From the NCBI GenBank assembly GCA_026225945.1, contig JAMJFZ010001258.1, forward strand, positions 15,049,001-15,113,000: a stretch of DNA of 64,000 nt. Reading direction: 5' to 3'. Both the position numbers and the translations under genes were made by a program. Shown here piece after piece: positions 22,966 through 33,389 of this stretch. Origin of the DNA: Cricetomys ansorgei (Eukaryota; Chordata; Mammalia; Rodentia; Nesomyidae). Position 1 is the stretch's first letter. Each line of letters opens with the position of its first letter. A model generated the notes under the pieces. The model did not search any database. It had not been told where the DNA came from and saw nothing but the letters and a program-made list of their open reading frames with translations.

Positions 22966-23051
22966 AAAATAGATATATATATTTATATCTATTTTTTTCC
23001 TTCCTAATATGTGTCAGGCAAAATGTCATCTTGATTAACAAGATGACATTT
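22966..23051. repeat. Two consecutive hairpin-forming inverted repeats
   Basis: The first is AAAATAGATATA at 22966-22977 with TATATCTATTTT at 22984-22995. The second is AAATGTCATCTTG at 23021-23033, a loop ATTAA, and CAAGATGACATTT at 23039-23051, with arms perfect over 13 bases. No known element was recognised. Confidence 0.9.
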
Positions 23052-23054
23052 AAT

Positions 23055-23325
23055 TTCCCATGTCAATTATGAGAGAGAAAGACAAAACACTTAAACTTAT
23101 TTCATTAAAATATTATTAGTCCAGGGCCATCAGGAGCTCCCCCTCCCCCAGTCTGAGTTTGCTCACAACTCACATGGTGAAAGAAGAGAACTGACTTCTG
23201 CAAGTTGTCCTGGCTTCCACGCACAAAATAACTGGAAAATAAATATTTTAAGAAGTTTAAGTCAAATTGTTACCATTTAGGGGTCTTGATAAGGTTCGTT
23301 TTCTCTTCCAATTAAAAAATTAAAA
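23055..23325. other. Unique non-coding DNA
   Basis: I see nothing specific here. Confidence 0.3.
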
Positions 23326-23329
23326 GGCA

Positions 23330-23505
23330 GACTGAGTGGTGGTGGCCCACAACTTTAATCCCAGCACTTGGGAGGCAGAGGCAGGCTGATCTCTGTGAAT
23401 TCAAGTCCAGCTTGGTCTACAGAGTGAGTTCCAGGACAGCCATAGTTACAACAGAGAAACCCTGTCTCGGAAAAAAACAAATAAAACAAACAAACAAAAA
23501 GATTT
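23330..23505 (+). repeat. B1 SINE
   Basis: GACTGAGTGGTGGTGGCCCA, CTTTAATCCCAGCACTTGGG, CAGCTTGGTCTACAGAGTGA and GTTACAACAGAGAAACCC. Confidence 0.97.
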
Positions 23506-23509
23506 TAAA

Positions 23510-24570
23510 GGCAGAAAACTCTCGGGTGGGGGGCAACAGGGAGCAGCAGACACCATCAGCTGTTGCAGAAAGACCTTTTTTAGGAGTGAGAAGACACACA
23601 AGGCACACAGAGAAAGATCCACTGCAAAGCAGAGAGGGGAGCCTGAAGACTTGTTTCTCAAGGGTTGAGGGCTTTAAAGGGTCTTTGAGGAGGTCTTCCT
23701 CCTCTAAGGGTTGATCAGTTTAAACAAAAACAGGGAGCCTGAGAGACCCACAACTTCTGTGTAATCATGTCCTGGTCTGGCCTGGAACTTAAACTAGTCT
23801 GCCAGCAGGGGGCCTGGAAGAGGCGGGGAGGGAAGCTTACCAGGCCTTTGTCCCAGGCTAGGCAGGTGAGGAAGAAGCCAGAAGTTTGCCATCTTTATTA
23901 TCTATCTGTGGCTCCTCTCCCTGTCTGCTTCTTTGGGATCTGTCTAACTCTTATTCTCTCAAATTAATTGGCTCAGCTAAGACACAAGAGAACCAGGATT
24001 TGAATCCAAAGCCCATAGTTAGTATAATAGATCCCATTTGTCTGGGAACTTGCAGATAACAGGTTGGGGGGCAGTTGGCAAATGGGTACTGAGGTGCCTG
24101 CCAGACAGGAGTTTCCTAGGAATAAGGGGTCATGTGGAAGGAGAACTTGGCTGAGCCTTGGTCTAGATATGAACTTGTACTACCCGGCATGTACACCCAG
24201 GTGTCCCACCTCACTCTTCTGGAGCTTCTCTGAGAGAAGGGCTTTTGGAGTCTTGTGACAGCGGGGGAATATTTGCGTTCAGTAGAGTGGCAGAATATAG
24301 GTAGTTCATTCTGGCTCAGTAGGCATTTGAATGGTACAGAACAGGCCTTTTAAAGGGATTGCTGGAGACTGGGTGCTTGCTGTGAGAGGTGGATTCTGGG
24401 GAAGATGACATCACCACCATCTTGCTTCAACCCTAGAGGCCCAGTACCCAAGCAGACCAAGAGACCAAGATCTTGGCTGTAAGAAAATGTAAAGCATTCT
24501 TGGGGGAAAAGCTTTGGGCCTGTGTAGATGGGTTATGGCCAGCGAACTCTCTGGAAGAGGCATGCGGAAG
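23510..24570. other. Unassigned non-coding DNA, possibly repeat-derived
   Basis: G/A-rich, with texture similar to LTR internal or flanking sequence (AGGGAGCAGCAGACACCATC, TTTAAACAAAAACAGGGAGC), but no family was recognised and no exon was seen. Confidence 0.25.
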
Positions 24571-24574
24571 CCTG

Positions 24575-24803
24575 TAGAGCAGTTCTCAACCTTCCTAATG
24601 CTGCGACCCTTTAAGACAGTTCCTCATGTTGTGTGACCCCAATCATACAATTATTTTCGTTGCTACTTCCTAACTGTAATTTTGCTGCTGTTATGAATCA
24701 TAATGTAAATATCTGATATGCAGGTGGTCTTAGGTGACCGTTGTGAAAGGGTTGTTTCATCCCCAAGGGAGTTCCGACCTCACAGGTTGAGAACCGCTGC
24801 TAT
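24575..24803 (-). mobile_element. URR1-type hAT-Charlie non-autonomous DNA transposon
   Basis: Terminal inverted repeats are visible: AGCAGTTCTCAACCTTCCTA at the left and ACAGGTTGAGAACCGCTGCT at the right. The interior carries the characteristic CTGCGACCCTTTAAGACAGT, CCCAATCATACAATTATTTT and ATGAATCATAATGTAAATAT. It is non-coding and mobilised by a hAT transposase in the past. Confidence 0.9.
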
Positions 24804-24804
24804 A

Positions 24805-25860
24805 GAGAAAAGGGACAAAGAAGTGCCTTCCTTATCTAGAGGCCTGGTGGTACACCTATCCAGGTTGCAGAGGAGATATGTAGCAAATCCCAGGTGTGGG
24901 GACTAGCTCCTCAGAAGGGCTCCGGGGACAGGTTCTGAAAGCTGGTGGGAGCACAAGGAGGCATGGCTGTGGGTATGGGTCATATGGCTATGACCTCTGT
25001 CTGAAGCTAAAATATGAGCATGTTCTGTAATCCAGCCCTAAAGAACTGAAAGTAGGGAACGAGGAAGTCTGAGTGTCCAGAAAGATCTGTTACTGGAAAT
25101 CGTGGCGGTCTCGTCTGGGTTGCCAGGTGAGACCAGGGGAACCAGGTTCCCCCCCTTAAGGTTCTTGGTGGCATTAATAAAATAATTTAGAACGGACTTA
25201 AACAGAAGCTTGAGGACAGTTTTAACTGAGTTTAAAAGAAAAGCCCAGGGCAGGCAAGCTGTAATCTCTGCAGCTGCCAGGAAGAGGAGAGCAGATGGGG
25301 AGGGGAAACCGTGCTGGTTAAGACAGCACAGAGGTCAGCCAGGACAGCCACAGGGCAAGGAGGAGGCTTTAGGTAAGGAGTCAAGATGCCCAGCGTCTTA
25401 GAATAGAGATGGAGGAAAAAGAACAGTGCGTGCTTTTTTGAGTCATTTTAAGCAGCTGGTGAGCCAACAAAGCCTCCTGACTGTGGCCTGTAAGCTACTG
25501 TGGTAGGGTGAGGAATTCTGGGAGAGAAAAGCACATTATTTCATTAAAGGGGTAATTAGTCCCTTATCTCTTTAGCATGGCTTAAGGTGGTCCTGCCTTC
25601 TGAGGGGTGGTCCCTTAGCCAGGCAGAGGTTTTAAGTTTCTTGACCAGGTTTCCCTCAATGGGTCATTGTTGCCACTCTGACAGATCTACCTTTTTGTTT
25701 CCTTCCTTTCTTCTACCTTCCCTCTCCTTTTTTCCTCCCTCCTTTTTCGGGGTGGGGTGAGGGTGGACTTGGTTCTAGGATTGAACCTAGGGTCTTGCCC
25801 ATGCCAGAAAGACGATCGCTTCTCCAGGAACTAACTACAACCCTCTTTCTTTTTTTTCTT
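24805..25860. other. Unassigned non-coding DNA with pyrimidine tract
   Basis: 25690-25750 is a CTTCCTTTCTT-type pyrimidine tract. An antisense ID-like fragment (ATTGAACCTAGGGTCTTGCC) follows at about 25780-25805. The part at 25120-25700 may be LTR-derived but was not classified. Confidence 0.3.
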
Positions 25861-25861
25861 G

Positions 25862-26000
25862 TTTTTTGTTTTGAGAAAAAGTCTAAGTTTCCCAGGCTGC
25901 TCTTGAACTCAATCTGCAGCACAGAAAGGCCTTCAGTTTGGGATCCTCCTGCCTCAGCCTTCCCAGTAACTGGGATATCAGACCTGCACCACCAGTCCTG
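25862..26000 (-). repeat. B1 SINE, diverged
   Basis: Antisense B1: TTCCCAGGCTGCTCTTGAAC, GATCCTCCTGCCTCAGCCTT, CCCAGTAACTGGGATATCAG and CCTGCACCACCAG. Confidence 0.85.
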
Positions 26001-26004
26001 GGCT

Positions 26005-27485
26005 CTATTCTTCTTTTCTTTGCAACAGTCTTTTCTGGGATCAGATGAGAGTTATTCAGGGGAATCTGTGCTCTGTACATTGTTTCTCTGCTTTTGTAAT
26101 TTAGTTTTTTGGCTTTCCCCCAGATTCCTACCGATGTACTTTTTGAACACAATCTCAACCTTGTCTGGACGCCAGAGATTAGCCCAACTTTGGGCCAAGA
26201 CAGCCGAGGGGGTTCCAGGGCCCCTGGAAATTTAGCAGGATGGGGCTAGCAGCTGTCTCAGCTGGATTTGCATGAAACAGCTGGTGGAGCCAGGGCAGAG
26301 AGAGGTGAACTCTCAAGAGAGGAAGAAATCTAGAGAGCGAGAGATGGAAGCAGCTGCAGTTGCTAAGGTCTTCTCGCCTGGACCCTTCCACTCCGGGGCT
26401 GCTGGGGCCCTTCCATCGCAGGGGCTGCTGGGGGTCTAGCTCTCCTCACCTGGCTTTCTTCGTAAAGCAGCAAACAAGTTAAAATAAAGCTGTGGGGCTA
26501 TAAACAGCATCAGATATGGCGCTCTCATCTTGAGGTCTGGTGATACTTATCTGCAACACCTTAACAGAACCTGGATGTGACTGCCATTGGGATTGGATAA
26601 CTCCCCAAGCCACTACTAGACCATGACTGTTTGGGCCCTACATCCAATCAGGGTCCATAACATTCAGTTGAAATAGAAGAGAAGCAAAGGAATTTGGACC
26701 TCTAATGTTATTTTAGTAACCTCTCAGAAATTTGTGAGTAGTTCTGGCCTGTGCCCATTAGGAGGACCCTCCCCCAATTCTACCTTTCTTACCTGGATGA
26801 GCAATAATTTTTATTTTATTTTATTTTATTTTTTTTTTTACTTTAAAAGTGACGTGACAGCCATGGAAAGGCAGTGATGACTTAGCTTATTGCTGGCTGG
26901 CCTTTTGGAAGGAAGGTTTGGATGGAGGGTGTCAGTCTACTCAGAAGCTTGGCGGGGGTACCTGTCTCCTATCCCACCAGTAATTTGCGGTCTCAAGCCT
27001 GGTTCCCCGGCAGCTGTGGCTAAAGTGAAATCTTGATTCTCTTAGTAACGTGATGGCTTAGTTTGGGCCTCAGGTTGCTGTTCCATGAACTGCCTTGAAA
27101 TTTAATCACCCAAATTTATTTCGTAGACTGTTTTTCACAGTCTCCTCCTCTAGACCCATTAGTCACCATTCTGTGACCTGACAGAGTGGTTATTGAAGAC
27201 TCCTGTGGTTCTTCACACTAGATTTAGGGGTGTGGGTAACTCCGGAGGCAGGTTCTAACTTGAGTCATGGCTGGGTGGGTTTTCCTTAGTTGGTTGTGAA
27301 TATTCCCCAGGGCATCCTAGAGGCCTCCCCTTCTTCCTCGGAAAGAGAGGCCGTAACTCCTTCCTGGGGTGTGTTCTGAGCCTGGGGATTGCATTGTCCT
27401 TTACCCCTAGTCAGATGGCAACATTGCTCATCTTCAGTGTTCTTTTGAGTAAAATGGAGATAGCATACACATTCAAAAAATGCCT
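26005..27485. other. Unassigned non-coding DNA
   Basis: 26220-26570 (GCATGAAACAGCTGGTGGAG, GGGCTGCTGGGG duplicated at about 26396 and 26421) has an LTR-like texture but no family was recognised. A (TTTTA)n run lies at 26808-26840. No exon was seen. Confidence 0.3.
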
Positions 27486-27489
27486 TTTA

Positions 27490-27695
27490 TTTTTGAGACA
27501 AGGTCTCATATATCTCAGGCTGTCTTCTAATTCCCTATGTAGTCAAGAATGACATTGAACTTCTGATCCCCCTGCCTGCACCTCCCAGTTGCTGGGATCA
27601 CTGCCATCATGTATGGTTTGTGTGGTGTGGGGATCAAACCCAGGCTCTGTGCGTACTAGGCAAGCTCTCTACCAATTGAGCTACAGCCGTAGCCC
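27490..27695 (-). repeat. B1 plus ID-like SINE (B4-type composite)
   Basis: Antisense B1 (TTTTGAGACAAGGTCTCATA, CCCCTGCCTGCACCTCCCAG, TTGCTGGGATCA) is followed directly by an antisense tRNA/ID unit (GGGGATCAAACCCAGGCTCT, CTAGGCAAGCTCTCTACCAA, TTGAGCTACAGCC). This is the B4 order. Confidence 0.9.
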
Positions 27696-27727
27696 ATGAT
27701 AACATGCGTTTCTTTCTTTAAAAGGGG

Positions 27728-27912
27728 AATACAGGGGCAAGTGAGATGGCCCAGTAGGTAAAGGTACTTGGCAAGCCTGGTGACCTGAGTTTAATACCTG
27801 GGACCCACACAAAGGTGGAAGGAGAGAAATGCCCCTACAGAGTTGTCCTGTGACCTTCATATGCGCATGTCCACATACACTCCACAATAATAGTAAAAAA
27901 TAAAATTTTAAT
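27728..27912 (+). repeat. B2 SINE, divergent subfamily
   Basis: GGGGCAAGTGAGATGGCCCA, GTAGGTAAAGGTACTTGGCA, AGCCTGGTGACCTGAGTTTA and AGAGTTGTCCTGTGACCTTC. It shares this variant with the copy at 56490-56670. Confidence 0.9.
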
Positions 27913-27914
27913 AA

Positions 27915-28400
27915 TGTGTACAAAACTAAACCAAACAAAAGGGGTGGCAGTGTAGAGCCTAGCTCAGCAGAGAAGGATGTAACAAATGTTAGCTCCCTGC
28001 CCCCCCCCCCCCAAAGGACCTTCCTTCTGGAATCGTGGACATTCTGTTACTCGTCTTGGGTATTCTCCTCATCTGATTTGGAAGTATCCCTACAAAATTT
28101 CATTTTAAGATTAGTTCCATAAATTAAGCATTCAGCTTCTCCCAACCCAGGGCTTCCCCTGGGAAAGTGGGCACTGCAAAGTTGCAGGGTCACAGCCACT
28201 GAGCTGAAGATGTAAACACACAGCCAGCTGGCAGGGTCTGTGTGGAAGAGTCTTGATGGTGCGGCCTCCCTGTTTGCCCCTCCAGATCTGGACACACCTA
28301 CTCTGTGCTTGGCTGGCTTCTGGAGGTAATTCCACAGGGCTCACTCCTCTCCTGCAGCGATGCTGGACCAGTTAAAGTTTATTCTGTAGAAACCTCCACC
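27915..28400. other. Unique DNA with poly-C
   Basis: There is a run of C at about 28002-28012. No exon was seen. Confidence 0.35.
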
Positions 28401-28406
28401 AAGAAG

Positions 28407-28565
28407 TCAAAAGATGAGTTTCCTGCTCTTAATAGATAATTTTTATTGGTTTTGCAATAAACATATGAAATAGAAACAATAGCAATAAACTATCCCAACA
28501 AGAAATCGAAAGGCTCAGGCCCCCAAAGCCCTTCCTGCTGCTTCTTAATGAGTCTCTAATTTATA
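28407..28565. promoter_or_regulatory. Duplicated conserved-type non-coding element, copy A
   Basis: This repeat-free, AT-rich block has a same-orientation paralogue at 34241-34402. The core (28431-28510) is about 88% identical to copy B by eye. It contains TTTATTGG with a mirrored CAATAAA (28442-28448 and 28455-28461), an AACAATAG SOX-like site at 28475-28482 and a CAATAAAC FOX/HOX-like site at 28483-28490. A second block ending GAGTCTCTAATTTATA (to 28564) differs by one base in 20 from copy B. No open frame is preserved between the copies, so a regulatory rather than coding role is likely. A structured RNA is a less likely alternative. Confidence 0.7.
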
Positions 28566-28569
28566 GAGC

Positions 28570-28860
28570 GACCAGTGGACCTACTTTTCTTTCTCCAAGC
28601 TTTGCAAACTCTTCCATCTTGGAGGCCCGGGTGCTCTGAGGCCTGGTGGGCTCATTTTCACATCATTGCTGTAATGAAAGCCGGGACATAGCAGAGCCAC
28701 GTAAGGGGATGTGGTCCTCTTCTGGTCCTGACTGAGTCCTGTTTCTTCTGTCTGTGAGGGTCTTTCCTCTTTAGTTACATGTTTATCACCAGAAGGTAGA
28801 ATAGGAGAACGATCAATCAGGATGGAAATTCATACTGAAATAGTCAAGGGCCACAGTTTG
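28570..28860. other. Unique non-coding DNA
   Basis: This is the flank of copy A, with no similarity to the flank of copy B seen by eye. Confidence 0.35.
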
Positions 28861-28864
28861 TTTT

Positions 28865-29055
28865 TGTTTTATGTGTGTGTATATGTTTGTGTATGTTGGG
28901 GGGTGGGGCACACGCCCCAGTGCACATGTAGAAGTCAGAGAACAGCTGTGGGAGTTGGTCCCCTTCTACTATGTGGGTCCTGGGGACGCAAACTCAGGTC
29001 ATCCGACTTGGCAGCAAGTGCAGTTACCCATCTTGCCATCTCGCTGGTTCCATAG
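28865..29055 (-). repeat. B2 SINE, diverged
   Basis: Antisense B2: TTTTATGTGTGTGTATATGT, CACATGTAGAAGTCAGAGAA, CAGCTGTGGGAGTTGGTCCC, GACGCAAACTCAGGTCATCC and CCATCTCGCTGG. Confidence 0.88.
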
Positions 29056-29501
29056 TTCAACTTTTAGAGAGCAGATCGACCAGGGGGTAGGCATAAAATA
29101 TACCTAGAGGCTTAGCCAGGGGTTTTCACTTTTGAAGCCTCTATCTTTTGGAATATGTAGTAGAATATTTTTAGTTCGTGGTGTGAGTCTCTTCTTCAAA
29201 CCCAAATGAGCATGCTCAGCAGCACCAAGAGGAGGAATGATGTTAATGTCTTTGTAGATACTCAGGACACCTCCCCCAGGCAGTTCTCAGGGGTAGCTTG
29301 AGCAAGCTGGAAGCCCTGGGTCTCTGCCTCACTGGAGTTTACTTGCTGGGTCACTGGCAGTGTCAGATAGCTAAAGAGGGACGGGATGCCCCACCTGAGC
29401 CTTTGCCCTGAGGCCCGAAGCTCGGAGAACAGGTTGGTTATGTTCCCGATCATGCCTCAAAGGAGTTGCAGGCCTCCTCAGGGCTCATGCCTCAACAGTG
29501 C

Positions 29502-29527
29502 GAGAGGGAGAGAGGGAGAGAGAGAGA

Positions 29528-29581
<54 letters not shown>
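29502..29581. repeat. (GA)n microsatellite
   Basis: About 80 bases of GAGAGG/GAGA repeat. Frames rich in RERE across it are artefacts. Confidence 0.97.
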
Positions 29582-29584
<3 letters not shown>

Positions 29585-30035
29585 GATAGCTCAGGATCTG
29601 CGTAGCTGGAAAAGACCCTGACAGTCCATGACAAGAGGGCACAGATGGTCTTAACTGGACGTGGTTTTGCTTTCATCAATCACTACTAGACTGGTATTCC
29701 ATTCTCCTTCCCGCTTGCCGTCCTCTTCCCGTCCCTTCCTGCACTCCTGCTCCTTTCTGTCATGCTTCTCTAAGGTTGGAGCTGGAGGTGAACCTTTTCC
29801 AGGAATCTGCAGCTGCACCCCAGCTCTCCGCTCACCCCCTCATCCCACTTCCCCCCTCCTCGGTGGGCTTGAAGGAAAGACCGCTGACTTTGCAACCCAT
29901 GGGCCCTGCAAGTCCCCATCTACGGCACGCTGTTATGCTTCGAGGACACAGGACTGTGAACTCGAAATTGTCTCGCCTTTGTCACCTCCTGGCAGGTCTT
30001 TAGAGCTCGGGGAAACAGTGGAGCGGTACAAATCG
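29585..30035. other. Repeat-free unique DNA, pyrimidine-rich on + strand
   Basis: There are no SINEs. It leads into the CNE cluster. The 189-codon open frame crossing 29661-30230 has no recognised domain. Confidence 0.35.
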
Positions 30036-30039
30036 CAGT

Positions 30040-30235
30040 GGCGTGGTAAAGCCCCCCTTGCTCCTGATGGGCTGCCTGACTCATATCCGTTTCCCTGGCA
30101 AAAAATAAGTTTTTGTTATTGCTGGCTTGGCAGAAGCACGGAAGAGTGCGCGAGGATCTACTGCCCCATGCATCACTGGCCAAATTGCCTGAGAAATCCC
30201 AGCTCTAGAACTTTTCATCGTTGGCTGTGATGTAC
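30040..30235. promoter_or_regulatory. Putative conserved non-coding element
   Basis: Repeat-free. It holds CATATCCGTTTCCCTGGCAA, an AAAAATAAG/TTTTTGTTATTGC core, TTGGCAGAAGC (NFI-like half-site TTGGC) and CCCATGCATCACTGGCC. The lack of SINE insertions across 29.6-31.6 kb compared with flanks is consistent with constraint. Conservation was not measured. Confidence 0.45.
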
Positions 30236-30469
30236 TGAGCAGAACGGCAGCTCCATTTCCCCGGCGTGGCTTAGCTACGCTGGCACTTAGCAGATCCGCT
30301 CTGCTTGCAACTCCCAGCAAATACGGCCTTCCCTCTCCCTTCCCCTCCCGGTGGCCCTTTTTGCCCCTCACCCTTTATCTTTCCCATCCCCTGTCTGCTC
30401 ATCAACCCCCTCCCTGTCTCTACCCAGCAGAGCCATAGCTGGAGAATCAGGAGGAGGCCCTCAATGTCA

Positions 30470-30560
30470 TTCCCCATCACTCTGCAGACGATTCCACACT
30501 AATGTTCTTTTAATGCTGCGATGCTGCACTAATTAATAAGCATCCTGCACAGAGGCCTCG
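30470..30560. promoter_or_regulatory. Putative conserved non-coding element, homeodomain-rich
   Basis: CACTAATGTTCTTTTAATGC, then GCACTAATTAATAAGCATCC: closely spaced TAAT cores, one of them a TAATTAA palindrome bound by paired/LIM-type homeodomains in general. Confidence 0.45.
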
Positions 30561-30654
30561 CTCGCCTCGCTCGACTCTCCTCCCCTCTTCTCCTCTTCCC
30601 TCCTTGCCCCTCCCCGGCAGCCAAGGAGAAGGCCTCCTGCCTCACATCCTGGCA

Positions 30655-30890
30655 TCTGGCAGCAGAGAAAGGATTTCACTCCTCTACCTGGGCTGCCTGA
30701 TATTGCTATGAGAGATAACTGTATACGAACCAATAATCTAGCCTGACAATCCAATTTACTGACCAATAGTGCACAATCCACCATGTCATCGGCAGTGGGG
30801 AGGCCCATAAATTAGTTCCCAGTAATTTATTCTGATCAATAGAATGGGCAAAGTCACTTGTCTCTTTAATCAAAGGCCCTCTCAGAGATG
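30655..30890. promoter_or_regulatory. Putative conserved non-coding element with CCAAT cluster
   Basis: Three CCAAT pentamers fall within 38 bp (30730-30734, 30751-30755, 30763-30767). Further along are ATAAATTAGTT, CAGTAATTTATTCTGATCAA and an ATCAAAG TCF/LEF-type site at 30869-30875. Repeat-free. It shows the texture of a developmental enhancer. Confidence 0.5.
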
Positions 30891-30894
30891 TCAG

Positions 30895-31590
30895 TGCAGG
30901 CTGCTGTGTGGGAGGAGTGAGGCCGTGGGTTCTTGGCACCACACCCCTCACCCTGGCTTCCGGAACCCGGCAGAAAGCCTCCTCCAAATGGGAATAGCCT
31001 GGGAGGGATCTGTGGTCCAGGCTGCCTATATCCAAACAAGAAGCATTGGTCTTCAAAGAGGCCAAGGGCAGAGGTGACCCAGATCATGGTAAACAAAGAT
31101 TGTGCTGACTCCAAGGACATCGTATCTCTTTGGAATGCTCAGAATCTTCCTTCCTCCCCATGACAGGGCCCCCAGTCCTTGTACTGCTCTGTAAAGGGTG
31201 ATTCCCAGGAGATGGGAATGTGCCCTCAAGAGCGTGCTGTGTAGATATTTTCCCACTGACTCTTCAGAGACTCAGCAGGACAGAAGACTGAACTTCAGTG
31301 TTTTCTGGGGAGTTTTGCGTCTAGAGAGAAAATCCACATCAGCCCTCAGTCAAGTAAACAAGCACCCTTATCTGCCGCATCTGACTCCAGGAAAGGTCAC
31401 GTTCACATGTGGCCTGCCCAGAGATTGTTCCAGGATGTCACACGTTCTTCAGAGGAGCTATTACCTGAGAGACTTTACTTGCATAAAAGCATAGCAGTTT
31501 TCAGTTCCCATTTCCTCCCGCACCCTGTGTAGTTCACACTGTCATCCGACAGGAGCCCCACCCCCAATTTTACATATGCTCTAAAAAATT
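30895..31590. other. Repeat-free unique DNA
   Basis: No exon or SINE was seen. It may continue the regulatory cluster. Confidence 0.35.
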
Positions 31591-31597
31591 TCTCAAT

Positions 31598-31755
31598 GGC
31601 GTGGGGGCACATTTCTGTAATCCAAGCAGTAGGGAGGCTGAGATAGGACTGTGAGTTCAAGGCCAGCTTAGGCTACATAGGAAGCCCCGGTCAACCCTGG
31701 GCTCCGTGGCAAAGCCATATCTCAAAAATAAAGAGTAAACAAATAATAAAATCAT
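31598..31755 (+). repeat. B1 SINE, diverged
   Basis: GGCGTGGGGGCACATTTCTG, TAATCCAAGCAGTAGGGAGG and TGTGAGTTCAAGGCCAGCTT. Confidence 0.85.
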
Positions 31756-31774
31756 TCAGTCACTTGGAACTCGA

Positions 31775-31792
31775 ATGTGTGTGTGTGTGTGT

Positions 31793-31842
<50 letters not shown>
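31775..31842. repeat. Compound (TG)n-(ATAG)n-(GA)n microsatellite
   Basis: TG at 31776-31792, GATA units to about 31810, then GA to 31842. Confidence 0.95.
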
Positions 31843-31846
<4 letters not shown>

Positions 31847-31944
31847 CAGGAGTCTTGCTCTATCACTCTCCACTTTTTCCCTTGAGGCAGGGTCTCTCAC
31901 TGAGACTCTTACAGCTCCAATGAGGAGGTGGAGAGACTCCTCAC

Positions 31945-32095
31945 TGGTCAAGAACGCCTCCTACTCTTCAGGAGGACCTGGTGCAATCTCCAGCACCCAC
32001 ATTATAGTTCGATTCCAGAGGATTCAATTCCTAGATCTGATGCCCTCGTCTGACGTCCGCAGGCACTCATATGCATAAAAATAAATCTTAAAAAA
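31945..32095 (+). repeat. B2 SINE, 3' part
   Basis: GGTGCAATCTCCAGCACCCA, CTAGATCTGATGCCCTCGTC and CATATGCATAAAAATAAATC. Confidence 0.8.
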
Positions 32096-32103
32096 ATGAA
32101 AGA

Positions 32104-32290
32104 GAAGCAGGGAGGTGTGGTAGTACACGACTTTAATCCTGGCACTTGGGATGCAGAGGAAGCAGATCTCTCTGAGTTCGAGGCCAGCCTGGTGTACAGA
32201 GTGAGTTGTTCCAGGACAGTCAGAGTTACAACAAAGAAACCCTGTCTGGGAAAAAAAAGAAAGAAAAGGAAAAGAAAAGAAAGAGAAAGC
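32104..32290 (+). repeat. B1 SINE
   Basis: GGAGGTGTGGTAGTACACGA, CTTTAATCCTGGCACTTGGG, GAGGCCAGCCTGGTGTACAG and GTTACAACAAAGAAACCC, with an AG-rich tail. Confidence 0.96.
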
Positions 32291-32574
32291 CCCAGTGATC
32301 TTCCTGTCTCTCTGACATACACACCTGAAGTTCTGGGTTTGGCTGTGCCATGTGTGGCTTTTTATGTGGATTTGGCATATTTGAAGTCATCCATCTCTCC
32401 AGCCCAGTCTGGCCCCCTTTTGAACTTTGTATTTTATGTGCTTCTTGTGCATGTACATGGAATGCATTTTTATTTCTCTTCTGTTAATCTGTCTATTGTC
32501 AGTTTATTTCATAGACTGAAATATTGACCTCTCAGAGGCAGGGTGAGGGGAATTCTCTGCCTCAGTACTAGCAT

Positions 32575-32755
32575 GGTGAATAGGAGTCAAAATAATTGGC
32601 TTTGAATTTCTGCTCTACCACTTCCTAGTTGTGAGGCCTAGGGCAAGCTGTTTAAATTCTATGACTCGATGGGGCTAATAACAGTATCTATCCCAGAAGA
32701 GTTAGAGGATTTAGTAACTTAATCCAATGCTATAGAATTATTCAATAAATTGATA
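32575..32755 (+). repeat. MIR SINE fossil
   Basis: GCTTTGAATTTCTGCTCTAC, CACTTCCTAGTTGTGAGGCC, GCAAGCTGTTTAAATTC and GGGGCTAATAACAGTATC. Confidence 0.85.
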
Positions 32756-32756
32756 T

Positions 32757-32890
32757 TTTGAAACAGCCTCATGCAGCCCAGTTGGTCTGAACTTGCTATG
32801 TAGTCAAGGCAAGACTTGAACTCCTCATCCTCCTGCCTCTACCTCCTTAGTGGTGGTATCTACAGGCATGTGCCACAATGCCTAGCTTAA
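32757..32890 (-). repeat. B1 SINE, diverged
   Basis: CAGCCCAGTTGGTCTGAACT, TTGCTATGTAGTCAAGGC, CCTCCTGCCTCTACCTCC and ACAGGCATGTGCCACAATGC. Confidence 0.87.
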
Positions 32891-32894
32891 ATTA

Positions 32895-33385
32895 CATACA
32901 ATGACATTAGCAAATGAGGGAGTAACATGCTTAGAAGAGTACTGACACATAGTAGGGCTACTTTAAGTGTCTGTTAGTATAAACAAATCCACAGAGATAA
33001 GGGACTCCGTTACTGGGACTCTGAAGATGGACCAAGTCCTTGAGACACTTTGCTTCCTGAGAACATTTCTGTCACCTCCCCTCATTCCTGGTCCTCGGTC
33101 TCCTAGGAGATAAGGACAGGGCCGACCGCTGCTATCTCTTGCAATAGTAGAGGAACTCCAAATGTTCTCCCAAGGTTTAGTCCCTCCTCTAGGCCCTGGG
33201 GTAGGGCCAACGCATTGGCCTCCGGGAAAGAGACCAATTTTTAGAGAGAACAAGCCAGTTCTTAGTGAGTGGGAGCGGAGGACAGTCTGGAGGCTGAGAT
33301 GGCTGCTAGGACTTGGCAGAGGAACCCATACTCTTCGACATGAGCAGGTCGTAGAAGACAGAGCAGAGTTCTGAAAAGAACAACG
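32895..33385. other. Unique non-coding DNA
   Basis: It lies under a 244-codon minus-strand frame (32963-33697) that I reject as a gene. There is no other signal. Confidence 0.35.
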
Positions 33386-33389
33386 AGGC

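Noticed and set aside
29661..30230. 189-codon plus-strand open frame
   Set aside because: Ser/Pro-rich chance frame over a pyrimidine-rich stretch and a candidate non-coding element; no domain or splice context.
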